Assembly: GCA_046153995.1 (NCBI GenBank)
Contig: JBJXEH010000254.1
Coordinates: 1-18,700, forward strand
Source of the DNA: SZUA-430 sp046153995
GTDB taxonomy: Bacteria; Pseudomonadota; Alphaproteobacteria; Micropepsales; Micropepsaceae
Length of the DNA: 18,700 nucleotides
Direction: 5' to 3'
In this document: piece by piece, positions 6,483 through 13,845 of the stretch
Numbering within the stretch: the stretch's first letter is position 1
Layout of the letters: each line of letters opens with the position of its first letter
Notes under the pieces: model-generated
What the model was told of the DNA's origin: nothing
What the model saw: the letters and a program-made list of their open reading frames with translations, nothing else
The model's database searches: none
Position numbers and translations under genes: made by a program

Positions 6483-7637
6483 ATGCGGTACGTGTTGGTT
6501 GGTGTGCTGGCTTTGATACTGCTGGCCGTGGGCTATGTGCTGCTCTGGCCGGTGCCGTTCGAGCCGGAAGAGGTGACGGTTGGTCCGAACCCGGGCTTCG
6601 CCGGTCCCTTCGCGCAGAACACGGCGCTGCGCAATGTCAAATATCTTGGCGAAGCGATGGGTGTAGGCCCCGAAGACGTCACCGTGAAAGACGGTTACGC
6701 CTACACCGGCCTCGCCGACGGCAGTGTCATCCGTATACGGATCGATGGCGCAGGCCCCACAACAGTTCCCGTGATGCCGGGCACGCCCGCACCGCCGTCG
6801 GCGCCGGGGCTTGGGGCCGAGAAGCTCGCCAACACAGGCGGCCGCCCGCTCGGTCTGCAACACGATCCGTTCGGCAACATCGTCGTCGCCGATGCGAAGC
6901 GCGGCCTGCTCGCGATCACGCAGACCGGACAAATCTTCCCGGTGGCGCAGCGTTATGAAGGCCGCCCGCTGGCCTTTGCCGACGATCTCGACATCGCCAA
7001 AGACGGCACGATCTATTTCTCCGAAGCCTCAATGCGCCACGGCATCGATGCGTTCGCGCTCGACTTTTATGAGGGCAAGCCGACCGGCCGACTGTTCTCG
7101 TTCGACCCGCGCTCCAGCCAGTTGCAGGTTCGCATGCAGAACCTGTCGTTCGCGAACGGCGTGGCACTGGGGCCCGACGAAGAATACGTGCTCGTGAACG
7201 AAACCTCCGCGCACCGCATCACGCGCTATTGGCTCAAAGGTCCAAAACAGTTCCAGCAAGACCGCTTCGCCGAGAACTTACCCGGCTATCCCGACAACAT
7301 CTCATTCAACGGCCGCGACTTGTTCTGGGTGGCACTTGCGGGCCCCCGCATCAAGCTGCTGGAAGACCAGCTGAAGACGACATTCACCCGCAAGGTGATG
7401 TTCCGCTTGAACATGATCGGCCTGGCCGCGCTGCCCGTGACGCCCGAACCCTACGGCTGCATCGTCGCGTTCAACCTGCAGGGCCAAGTGGTGGCAACGC
7501 TGCAAGACCCCGGCGGCCGCACGATCAACACGGTGACGAGCGTGAACGAAAAGGACGGCGTGCTCTATCTCGGCAGCTTGGCGACGGACCGCATCGCGAC
7601 GATCCCGGTGCCGCCGCAGCTACTCCAACCGCGCTAG
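6483..7637 (+). CDS. Membrane-anchored SMP-30/strictosidine synthase-like beta-propeller protein
   Basis: A 384-aa protein starting with a single hydrophobic segment (residues 3-23, VLVGVLALILLAVGYVLLW), so it is probably an inner-membrane-anchored periplasmic protein. The rest reads as a six-bladed beta-propeller of the SMP-30/gluconolactonase/strictosidine-synthase superfamily: repeated GxxxD-type blades, LAFADDLDIAKDGTIYFSEAS near 160-180, SFANGVALGPDEEYVLVNET near 221-240, and PGYPDNISFNG near 262-272. Relatives are lactonases or arylesterases; the reaction cannot be predicted here. I chose ATG 6483, preceded by GGGGGCGG; the frame is open to an ATG at 6387, but that would put extra polar residues before the membrane anchor. 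Its last 18 nt overlap the convergent mobA gene. No neighbour suggests a pathway. Confidence 0.8.
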   Translation: MRYVLVGVLALILLAVGYVLLWPVPFEPEEVTVGPNPGFAGPFAQNTALRNVKYLGEAMGVGPEDVTVKDGYAYTGLADGSVIRIRIDGAGPTTVPVMPGTPAPPSAPGLGAEKLANTGGRPLGLQHDPFGNIVVADAKRGLLAITQTGQIFPVAQRYEGRPLAFADDLDIAKDGTIYFSEASMRHGIDAFALDFYEGKPTGRLFSFDPRSSQLQVRMQNLSFANGVALGPDEEYVLVNETSAHRITRYWLKGPKQFQQDRFAENLPGYPDNISFNGRDLFWVALAGPRIKLLEDQLKTTFTRKVMFRLNMIGLAALPVTPEPYGCIVAFNLQGQVVATLQDPGGRTINTVTSVNEKDGVLYLGSLATDRIATIPVPPQLLQPR

Positions 7638-8174
7638 ATCGTCCGGCGTATTGACGTTAGCGAAGCGCGCCGCATCGGCGAACGCAACCCCGCGCGCGCC
7701 GGCGGCGGACAGTGCCGCATCGGTGCGCGGAATCTTCGTGGCCTCAAGCGCAAGCAACAGCGGTTCCAGCAACGCCCGCTCAAGCACCGCCACCAACGGC
7801 TCCGCCCCATTTGGCGAGAGCGCATAAACACTCCCGCCATCGCGCATCAGCGAACGATAAACGTCTTCATCCAGCAGCGGCATATCGCAGGGTGCAAACG
7901 CAGCGCGGCTCCCCTCGGGTGCCGCAGCCAAACCAGCCACGATCCCAGCAAGCGGCCCCTTACCCGCATGCGCCGGCGAAGCAAAAGTCACCGGCAACCC
8001 CAACGCTTCATACCCAGCATCGCGCGGCGCCTCGACGACTACGCGCCCACAAACCCGCGCCAACACACCGGCAACCCCAAGCACCATCGGCTTTCCACGA
8101 AACAACTGAAGCCCCTTCGGCACCCCACCAAACCGCTCACTCGCCCCGCCAGCCAAGACGACGCCGAAAATCAT
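7620..8174 (-). CDS. mobA: Molybdenum cofactor guanylyltransferase MobA
   Basis: MobA transfers GMP from GTP to Mo-molybdopterin, giving the MGD cofactor required by FdsA-type formate dehydrogenases. The 184-aa protein has the nucleotidyltransferase signature at its N-terminus (VVLAGGASERFGGVPKGL, residues 5-22, the LAGGxSxRxGxxK motif), GPLAGI at 73-78 and the metal-binding loop CDMPLL at 96-101. It is slightly shorter than E. coli MobA. It lies downstream of fdsA-fdhD-fdsD on the same strand, so it may belong to that unit, but an inverted-repeat element fills the whole gap and the first base of its start codon is also the first base of that repeat. No convincing ribosome site is visible before the ATG. 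Confidence 0.9.
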   Translation of the reverse strand: MIFGVVLAGGASERFGGVPKGLQLFRGKPMVLGVAGVLARVCGRVVVEAPRDAGYEALGLPVTFASPAHAGKGPLAGIVAGLAAAPEGSRAAFAPCDMPLLDEDVYRSLMRDGGSVYALSPNGAEPLVAVLERALLEPLLLALEATKIPRTDAALSAAGARGVAFADAARFANVNTPDDLARLE

Positions 8175-8444
8175 GAAACGCCAAGCACGCCAAGCTGCTT
8201 GTGTGCGCGTCGAACATTGGCGGTTATGAATCGCGCTGTAGAACTGCGATCACACGAAGCAACGAAGCAACGAAGGGTGGGTAACCGCGCGCCGCAGGCG
8301 CGCAATTGATGGATGAATGACGCTTCGCGCCGAAGGAGCCCCTTCGTTGCTTCGTTGCTTCGTGTGAAATCTATTCTATGGCGGATCAGCCGCGCACCAA
8401 CGGCTGCAAGTGCCCACGAACGGCTTGGCGTGCTTGGCGTTTCA
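8174..8444. repeat. Nested inverted-repeat element of 271 bp between fdsD and mobA
   Basis: Two sets of inverted repeats are nested. The outer arms are a perfect 22-bp pair (8174-8195 and 8423-8444) made of a repeated unit CGCCAAGCA. The inner arms are a perfect 28-bp pair (8250-8277 and 8340-8367) made of repeats of CGAAGCAA. A third small perfect stem, GCGCGCC-GCA-GGCGCGC, sits near 8287-8303. The element runs from the mobA start codon to one base short of the fdsD stop codon. No open frame with a recognisable product lies inside. It may be a mobile or amplified intergenic palindrome; its family is unknown to me. Confidence 0.85.
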
Positions 8445-8445
8445 A

Positions 8446-8655
8446 TCATTTCTTCAACAGCGCGACCGCGCTCCGCACCAGCGGCTCCAATCCCGCACCG
8501 CCGGCGTCCAGATGCGCGACGATGTCCGCCCGCATGCCGGGGTCCCAAAACTTCTTCAGGTGATCGGCGATCGCGGCCGGTGCCGCCGCCTCGCCCTGCG
8601 CCTTGAAGAACGCACCGATCTGGTTCGCCATCATGGTCAGCTTCTCAGCGCGCAT
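8446..8655 (-). CDS. fdsD: NAD-dependent formate dehydrogenase delta subunit FdsD
   Basis: Small protein of 69 aa with the family hallmarks: EKLTMMANQIGAFF near the start and the HLKKFWDPGMRADI stretch in the middle, followed by a short helical end. FdsD is a small, non-catalytic subunit associated with soluble FdsGBA formate dehydrogenases, needed for enzyme assembly or activity in several bacteria. I start at 8655 because homologues usually begin shortly before the EKL..MANQI motif; an ATG at 8670 with a GAGGTG ribosome site is an equally acceptable start giving 74 aa. Either way the gene overlaps the end of fdhD, by 11 or 26 nt, showing translational coupling. Confidence 0.88.
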   Translation of the reverse strand: MRAEKLTMMANQIGAFFKAQGEAAAPAAIADHLKKFWDPGMRADIVAHLDAGGAGLEPLVRSAVALLKK

Positions 8656-9448
8656 GAATGCGGGCTCCATGCGTGAACACCTCAAGCCCGTCGTCGCGCA
8701 CGACACCCACCAGCGTCACCCCGGCCGCCTCTGCCTCCTGCAAAGCCAACGCCGTCGGCGCCGAAATTGCAGCGAGCACCGGCGCCCCCATCCGCGCCGC
8801 CTTCTGCACCAGCTCCACCGAAATCCGGCTCGTCATCAAGATGACACCGTCGGACGCTTTTCGCCCCGCGCGCACCAACGCCCCGCAAAGCTTGTCCAGC
8901 GCATTGTGCCGCCCGACATCCTCGCGCACGGCGACGACACCTTCGCCCAGCACGAACAACGCCGCCGCATGCACCGCACGCGTCTCGCGATTGAGCACCT
9001 GCAACGGCGCCATCGCCTGCATCGCGGCGATGATATCGGAAGGTGCCACGGCAAGATCGGCAACAACGCGGGGCAGGGCAGGGACCGCCTCGCCGATACT
9101 CTCAACCCCGCACAACCCGCACCCCACCGGCCCCGCCCGATGCCGCCGCCGCGCAACAAGCGATTCCCGGTCACGGGAGGTAAGCGTCATGCGCAACTCA
9201 ATCCCACGCGCGACTTCCACGATCGCAAGCTCCGCGATTTCCTTAGCGGAACCCACAACCCCATCGTTCAAAGAAAACCCAACCGCAAAATCCTCCAGGT
9301 CCGAAGGCGAAGCCATCATCACCGCCTCAGTCCCGCCATCATAAACAAACGCCACCGGAACTTCGGCCGCGACAACGCGCGTCCCCGGCGCGTTACCATC
9401 GCCGCGCCAAATCACATTCCCTTTCGTGATCGTTGGCTTGAGCGTCAT
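8645..9448 (-). CDS. fdhD: Formate dehydrogenase accessory sulfurtransferase FdhD
   Basis: FdhD (FdsC) takes sulfur from a cysteine desulfurase and places it on the Mo-bis-MGD cofactor before insertion into formate dehydrogenase. The 267-aa protein has the required Cys pair in GCGLCG (Cys110 and Cys113), plus VREDVGRHNALDKL at 174-187 and TSRISVELVQKAARMGAP at 206-223, all conserved in the family. It sits between fdsA and fdsD, the normal order. The ribosome site AGGGA (minus strand, 9462-9458) overlaps the edge of an inverted repeat that fills the gap to fdsA, so folding of that repeat in the mRNA could affect its translation. Confidence 0.95.
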   Translation of the reverse strand: MTLKPTITKGNVIWRGDGNAPGTRVVAAEVPVAFVYDGGTEAVMMASPSDLEDFAVGFSLNDGVVGSAKEIAELAIVEVARGIELRMTLTSRDRESLVARRRHRAGPVGCGLCGVESIGEAVPALPRVVADLAVAPSDIIAAMQAMAPLQVLNRETRAVHAAALFVLGEGVVAVREDVGRHNALDKLCGALVRAGRKASDGVILMTSRISVELVQKAARMGAPVLAAISAPTALALQEAEAAGVTLVGVVRDDGLEVFTHGARIHAR

Positions 9449-9459
9449 AACGCAACGTC

Positions 9460-9542
9460 CCTGGGACCGCGGGCGGCCCCGCCCGCTCTTTGCTGACGTT
9501 CAACCACCCAAAAGAGCGGGCGAGGCCGCCCGCGGTCCCAGG
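9460..9542. repeat. Long inverted repeat (32-bp arms) between fdsA and fdhD
   Basis: Arms at 9460-9491 and 9511-9542 are complementary at 31 of 32 positions around a 19-nt loop. Each arm is itself partly symmetric, with GGACCGCGGGCGGCC-type GC blocks and an AAAGAGCGGGC end. It occupies almost all of the 97-nt gap between the fdsA stop (9546-9548) and the fdhD start (9448). No T-run follows it, so it is not a standard terminator; it could stabilise or separate the fdsA transcript end, or be a dispersed repeat of the REP or MITE kind. Confidence 0.88.
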
Positions 9543-9545
9543 AAG

Positions 9546-12392
9546 TCATTCGCCCGCGACCGCGATGCGGCGGTTCCTCGCGCTCATCGCCGCATAATCT
9601 TCCTGCCACGCACTCGGCCCGTTCGACGGCGACACCTGCACTGCGGTCACCTTGTATTCCGGACAATTCGTCGCCCAATCGGAAAACTCCGTCGTCACCA
9701 CGTTCGTCTGCGTGCTCGCGTGGTGGAACGTCGTATAGACGACACCGGGCGCCACGCGGTCCGTCACGCGCGCACGCAAAGACGTGTCGCCCTCGCGGCT
9801 GGCCAGCTTCACCCAGTCGCCGTCCTTGATCCCGCGCTCCTCCGCGTCGTGCGGATGAATCTCCAGTACGTCTTCTTCATGCCAAACGACGTTCGCGGTT
9901 CGCCGCGTTTGGATGCCGATGTTGTACTGCGAAAGTATGCGTCCCGTGGTCAGCAGCAGCGGGAAGCGCGGCCCCACCTTTTCCTCCGTCGGCACATACT
10001 CGGTGATCATGAACCGCCCCCCGCCGCGCACGAACCCGCCGATATGCATCACCGGCGTACCCTCAGGCGCACTCGCGTTGCACGGCCACTGGATTGAGCC
10101 CAGCGCGTCCAGCTTCTCGAACGACACCCCCGCAAACGTTGGCGTCAAACGCGCGATCTCGTCCATGATCTCGCTCGCATGGCCGTAGCTCATCGCATAA
10201 CCCATCGCCTGCGCGAGCTTCTGCGTGATCTCCCAATCCTCATACCCATTGCGAGGCGTCATCACCTTGCGCACGCGCTGAATGCGCCGCTCTGCGTTCG
10301 TGAACGTGCCGTTCTTCTCAAGGAACGTCGAACCCGGCAGGAACACATGCGCGTAGTTCGCCGTTTCGGTGAGGAAGAGGTCGTGCACGACGACGCATTC
10401 CATCGCCGCAAACGCCGCCGCCACATGCTTCGTGTTCGGGTCGGACTGCAGAATGTCTTCGCCTTGGATATAGATGCCCTTGAACCGCCCCTCGATCGCC
10501 GCATCCAGCATGTTGGGAATGCGCAAGCCCGGCTCGTTGTCGAGCGGCACGCGCCACAGCGCCTCGAACATCGCCCGCGCCGGTTCGTCCGAAACATGGC
10601 GATAGCCGCTGAGTTCGTGCGGGAACGAGCCCATATCGCACGCACCCTGCACGTTGTTCTGACCGCGCAACGGATTCACGCCGACCCCGGGCCGCCCGAT
10701 ATTGCCGGTCACCATCGCCAGATTGGCGATCGCCATGACGGCCGTCGTGCCCTGAGAATGCTCCGTGACGCCAAGCCCGTAATAGATCGCGCCGTTGCCG
10801 CCCGTCGCATAAAGCCGCGCCGCGCCGCGAATGGCCTCAGCCGAAACGCCCGACACCTTCTCAACGGCCTCAGGACTGTTCGCGGGCAGCGCCACGAACT
10901 CCGCCCACCCAGCAAACGCATCGCTCTCGCAGCGCGTGGCGACAAACGCCTCGTCGACCAGCCCCTCCGTCACAATCACATGCGCAAGCGCGGTGAGGAT
11001 CGCGACATTCGTCCCCGGCTTCAGCGCAAGATGGTACGACGCCTCCACATGCGGCGTGCGCACGAGGTCGATGCGGCGCGGATCGATCACGATCAGCTTC
11101 GCCCCCTCGCGCAACCGCTTCTTCATGCGCGACGCGAACACCGGATGCCCGTCCGTCGGGTTGGCACCGATCACGATGATGACGTCGGATTGCTCGACGC
11201 TGTCGAAATCCTGCGTGCCCGCCGACGTCCCGAACGTGGTCTTGAGCCCATAGCCCGTCGGCGAATGACAAACCCGCGCGCACGTATCGACGTTGTTGTT
11301 GCCGAACGCCGCGCGCACCAGCTTCTGCACCAAGAACGTCTCTTCGTTTGTGCAGCGCGACGACGTCACCCCGCCTACGGCAAGCCGCCCGTGACTCCCT
11401 TGAATACGCTTGAACTCGGAAGCGGTGTGCGCAATCGCCACCTCCCACGAAACCTCGCGCCACGGCTCGTCGATCCGTGCACGGATCATCGGCTTCAACA
11501 CGCGCTCTTTGTGCGTCGCATAGCCCCAAGCAAAGCGCCCCTTCACGCAGGAATGCCCGTGGTTCGCCTGGCCGTCCTTGTGCGGCACCATGCGCACGAG
11601 CTCCTCGCCCCGCATCTCCGCCTTGAACGAGCAGCCGACGCCGCAATAGGCGCAGGTCGTCACCACCGAATGCTCGGGCACCCCAATCTCGATCACCGAT
11701 TTCTCGGAAAGCGTCGCGGTCGGGCACGCCTGCACGCACGCCCCGCACGACACGCATTCGGACTCGAAGAAACTCTCCGCCATCCCCGCCGACACATGCG
11801 ACGCGAACCCGCGCCCGTCGATCGTCAGCGCGAACGTGCCCTGCGTCTCCTCGCAAGCGCGCACACAGCGCGAACAGACGATGCACTTCGACGGATCGAA
11901 CGTGAAATAAGGATTGGACTCGTCTTTCTCTTGAACGAGATGGTTCTCGCCCGCATAGCCATAGCGCACATCGCGGAGGCCCACCGCGCCCGCCATATCC
12001 TGCAGCTCGCAATCGCCGTTTGCAGCACAAGTGAGGCAATCGAGCGGATGGTCGGAGATATAAAGCTCCATCACCCCGCGCCGCAGATCCTTGAGCAACG
12101 GCGTCTGCGTTTTCACCCGCATGCCGGCCGCCACCGGCGTGGTGCAAGAAGCCGGCGTTCCCGCACGACCGTCGATCTCGACAAGGCATAGCCGGCACGA
12201 CCCGAACGCCTTCACGCTATCAGTCGCGCAAAGCTTCGGCACCCCGATGCCGGCCTCCCGCGCCGCCCGCATGATCGACGTGCCGGCCGGCACCGAAATC
12301 TCAACGCCATCGATCGTCAGCCGAACGAACTGCTCAGCCGCCGAAGCCGGCGTCCCAAGATCATCCTCGCGAACCAGGGTCATGGGACGCAT
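9546..12392 (-). CDS. fdsA: NAD-dependent formate dehydrogenase alpha (catalytic) subunit FdsA
   Basis: Oxidises formate to CO2 at a Mo-bis-MGD centre and passes electrons along iron-sulfur clusters to FdsB. Domains in order over 948 aa: a plant-type [2Fe-2S] domain (Cys55, 66, 69, 83); a His-Cys3 [4Fe-4S] site (His115, Cys119, 122, 128); two ferredoxin-like [4Fe-4S] sites (Cys170, 173, 176, 180 and Cys213, 216, 219, 223); the molybdopterin oxidoreductase [4Fe-4S] site (Cys247, 250, 254, 282); and the active site in CARVCHSPTG, with Cys375 as Mo ligand (codon TGT, so not selenocysteine) and His376. The C-terminal molybdopterin dinucleotide-binding domain is complete. I start at ATG 12392 with GGAG just upstream; 12383 is possible. 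fdhD follows, but fdsGB are about 4.6 kb upstream, so fdsA needs its own promoter. Confidence 0.95.
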   Translation of the reverse strand: MRPMTLVREDDLGTPASAAEQFVRLTIDGVEISVPAGTSIMRAAREAGIGVPKLCATDSVKAFGSCRLCLVEIDGRAGTPASCTTPVAAGMRVKTQTPLLKDLRRGVMELYISDHPLDCLTCAANGDCELQDMAGAVGLRDVRYGYAGENHLVQEKDESNPYFTFDPSKCIVCSRCVRACEETQGTFALTIDGRGFASHVSAGMAESFFESECVSCGACVQACPTATLSEKSVIEIGVPEHSVVTTCAYCGVGCSFKAEMRGEELVRMVPHKDGQANHGHSCVKGRFAWGYATHKERVLKPMIRARIDEPWREVSWEVAIAHTASEFKRIQGSHGRLAVGGVTSSRCTNEETFLVQKLVRAAFGNNNVDTCARVCHSPTGYGLKTTFGTSAGTQDFDSVEQSDVIIVIGANPTDGHPVFASRMKKRLREGAKLIVIDPRRIDLVRTPHVEASYHLALKPGTNVAILTALAHVIVTEGLVDEAFVATRCESDAFAGWAEFVALPANSPEAVEKVSGVSAEAIRGAARLYATGGNGAIYYGLGVTEHSQGTTAVMAIANLAMVTGNIGRPGVGVNPLRGQNNVQGACDMGSFPHELSGYRHVSDEPARAMFEALWRVPLDNEPGLRIPNMLDAAIEGRFKGIYIQGEDILQSDPNTKHVAAAFAAMECVVVHDLFLTETANYAHVFLPGSTFLEKNGTFTNAERRIQRVRKVMTPRNGYEDWEITQKLAQAMGYAMSYGHASEIMDEIARLTPTFAGVSFEKLDALGSIQWPCNASAPEGTPVMHIGGFVRGGGRFMITEYVPTEEKVGPRFPLLLTTGRILSQYNIGIQTRRTANVVWHEEDVLEIHPHDAEERGIKDGDWVKLASREGDTSLRARVTDRVAPGVVYTTFHHASTQTNVVTTEFSDWATNCPEYKVTAVQVSPSNGPSAWQEDYAAMSARNRRIAVAGE

Positions 12393-12501
12393 TTTACTCC
12401 GCCTGGACCTTTTTGGGCGGTTAAAATTCACCCCCCGGTGGAAGTGGGAATTCGCTAAAACCGAGCCCGAAACAGCCCGCAAGCGGGCGAAGGAGGTCGC
12501 C
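12393..12501. promoter_or_regulatory. Divergent intergenic region between fdsA and the SnoaL-like gene
   Basis: These 109 bp must hold the promoter for fdsA if it is expressed apart from fdsGB, and probably one for the plus-strand gene. It includes AT-rich stretches (TTAAAATTCA at 12421-12430), a short palindrome GCCCGC-AA-GCGGGC at 12475-12488, and a near-perfect ribosome site AAGGAGG at 12490-12496 for the gene at 12502. I could not identify a convincing -35/-10 pair or a sigma-54 site on either strand. Confidence 0.4.
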
Positions 12502-12888
12502 ATGCCGGACAATCACGCCGCCTCCATCGCCGCGGGCATGAAGTGCCTCGACGACTTCATGGCGGCGTTCAACGCGCGCGACATCGAAGCGTTCGAGGCG
12601 ACGTTCAACTTCCCGAGCGTGCGCCTCGCCTCGAACAAGCTCGCGATCATCGAGCGCGGCTATCACACGCCCGAAATGCTGGCGACCGGCGCGCTGAAGG
12701 ACTGGCACCACTCCGCCTGGGAGCACCGCAACGTCATCCATGCGGGCGCCGACAAGGTTCACCTCGACACCCGCTTCACCCGCTACCGCGCCGACGGCAC
12801 AAAGATCGGCTCGTTCGACTCCGTCTATGTGGTGACCTGCGAAAACGGCCACTGGGGCGTCAAGGCGCGCTCGAGCTTCGCGCCTTGA
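12502..12888 (+). CDS. NTF2/SnoaL-like small protein
   Basis: A 128-aa protein with the pattern of the NTF2-like superfamily: an N-terminal helix with LDDFMAAFNARDIEAFEATF at 16-35, then strands rich in aromatic and charged residues ending in DSVYVVTCENGHWGVKARSSF. SnoaL-like members are isomerases, dehydratases or simply ligand-binding proteins, so the function is open. The start is secured by AAGGAGG six nt before ATG 12502; the frame continues upstream through the fdsA antisense strand, but that part is a shadow. It is divergent from fdsA and convergent with the NmrA-like gene, and is probably a single-gene unit. Confidence 0.75.
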   Translation: MPDNHAASIAAGMKCLDDFMAAFNARDIEAFEATFNFPSVRLASNKLAIIERGYHTPEMLATGALKDWHHSAWEHRNVIHAGADKVHLDTRFTRYRADGTKIGSFDSVYVVTCENGHWGVKARSSFAP

Positions 12889-12940
12889 GGCCGCCTCAGC
12901 GGTCGACCTAGAACCGCACACTTGCCTCCGGCGATGACAC

Positions 12941-13840
12941 CTAAAGCCGATCGCGGTTGCGTCTCGCCCATTGTGCGAGTGTGACCGGCGGGCGGCCGAG
13001 CAGGCGCTCCGCCGTGTCGGTCACCGCTCCGATATGCGCCAGCCGCCCGTCGTAGATCTGCCGGACGTTTTCCACGACGCTGGCGGCGTAGTGCTTTTCG
13101 AACTTGGGCGCGAGTGCGAGTGTGCCCGCTGCAAGCGCGGCTTCGAGCGCGTCCGGCGGCGTGACGATCGCTTTGATGTCGCGCCCCAGCGCTTCGCTTA
13201 AAGTCGCGGCGGTGCCGGGGCCATCGAGGAGGTCGGTCGAGAGATAGTAGTTCTGCCTCGCATGAACGTCCGGTCCTTCGGCGAGCACCTTGGCCGCCAC
13301 CTCGGTGAGGTCGTCGCCGGCGATCCAACCGACCCTTGCGTCGCCCATCGGCCAATAGAGTTTGCCGTCGACCGGGCGCTGCGAGTCGGTCAGGTTCTCC
13401 ATGAACATGTTCGGGTGCAGGAAACACCAAGCCGCGCCGCTGTACTTAATGTAGCGCTCGACAAGTTCGTGCCAGACGAAGTGGGGATCGGTCTCGCGGC
13501 CGTTGCTGTAGACGCCCAGATGGACAATGAAGCCAACGCCGGCATCAACCGCGGCATCGGTGATCGTCTTCACCTGATGCACCATCTCAATCGTGTAGGC
13601 ACTTATCACGAACAGCCGGTCGATGCCGGCGAGCGCCGCCGGAAACGTCCGCGCGTCGTTCAGGTCGATGAGAACCGCTTCCTTGCCTTCGGCTTTCCAC
13701 GCGACGACTTGGCTCTCGCGCCGCGCCGCACGAACGACATCGACGCGCGGATCGGCGTCGAGCAGCGCCGCCAGTGCACCGCCCGTGCCGCCGGTTGCGC
13801 CGAGGACCAGGATGCGCGGTTTTCTATTTGTGCGTGTCAT
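12941..13840 (-). CDS. NmrA-family NAD(P)-binding protein
   Basis: A 299-aa atypical short-chain dehydrogenase with a Rossmann motif GATGGTG at 14-20 close to the N-terminus, followed by a basic loop (RAARRES) that suits NADP. FVISAYTIEM and HLGVYSNG follow in the expected places, and the C-terminal half, with HPNMFMENL near 142-150, is the substrate lobe of NmrA/NAD(P)H-binding proteins. The catalytic Tyr-x3-Lys of classical SDRs is not obvious, as is common in NmrA proteins, so it may be a redox sensor or an NADPH-dependent reductase. It begins 5 nt after the Old Yellow Enzyme stop and is the last gene of that minus-strand unit. Confidence 0.85.
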   Translation of the reverse strand: MTRTNRKPRILVLGATGGTGGALAALLDADPRVDVVRAARRESQVVAWKAEGKEAVLIDLNDARTFPAALAGIDRLFVISAYTIEMVHQVKTITDAAVDAGVGFIVHLGVYSNGRETDPHFVWHELVERYIKYSGAAWCFLHPNMFMENLTDSQRPVDGKLYWPMGDARVGWIAGDDLTEVAAKVLAEGPDVHARQNYYLSTDLLDGPGTAATLSEALGRDIKAIVTPPDALEAALAAGTLALAPKFEKHYAASVVENVRQIYDGRLAHIGAVTDTAERLLGRPPVTLAQWARRNRDRL

Positions 13841-13845
13841 GTCGC

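Noticed and set aside
8250..8367. Repeated CGAAGCAA units as a possible CRISPR array
   Set aside because: The repeats are contiguous short units in inverted arms, without spacers of constant length and without cas genes.
11257..11285. Possible selenocysteine at the FdsA active site
   Set aside because: The codon in CARVCHSP is TGT on the minus strand, an ordinary cysteine; no in-frame TGA and no SECIS-like need.
10179..12191. 670-codon plus-strand open frame
   Set aside because: Lies fully antisense to fdsA; translation is Arg/His-rich with no domain, as expected of a shadow.
12886..12898. TGAGG-CCG-CCTCA palindrome at the stop of the SnoaL-like gene as a terminator
   Set aside because: Five-base stem without a T-run.
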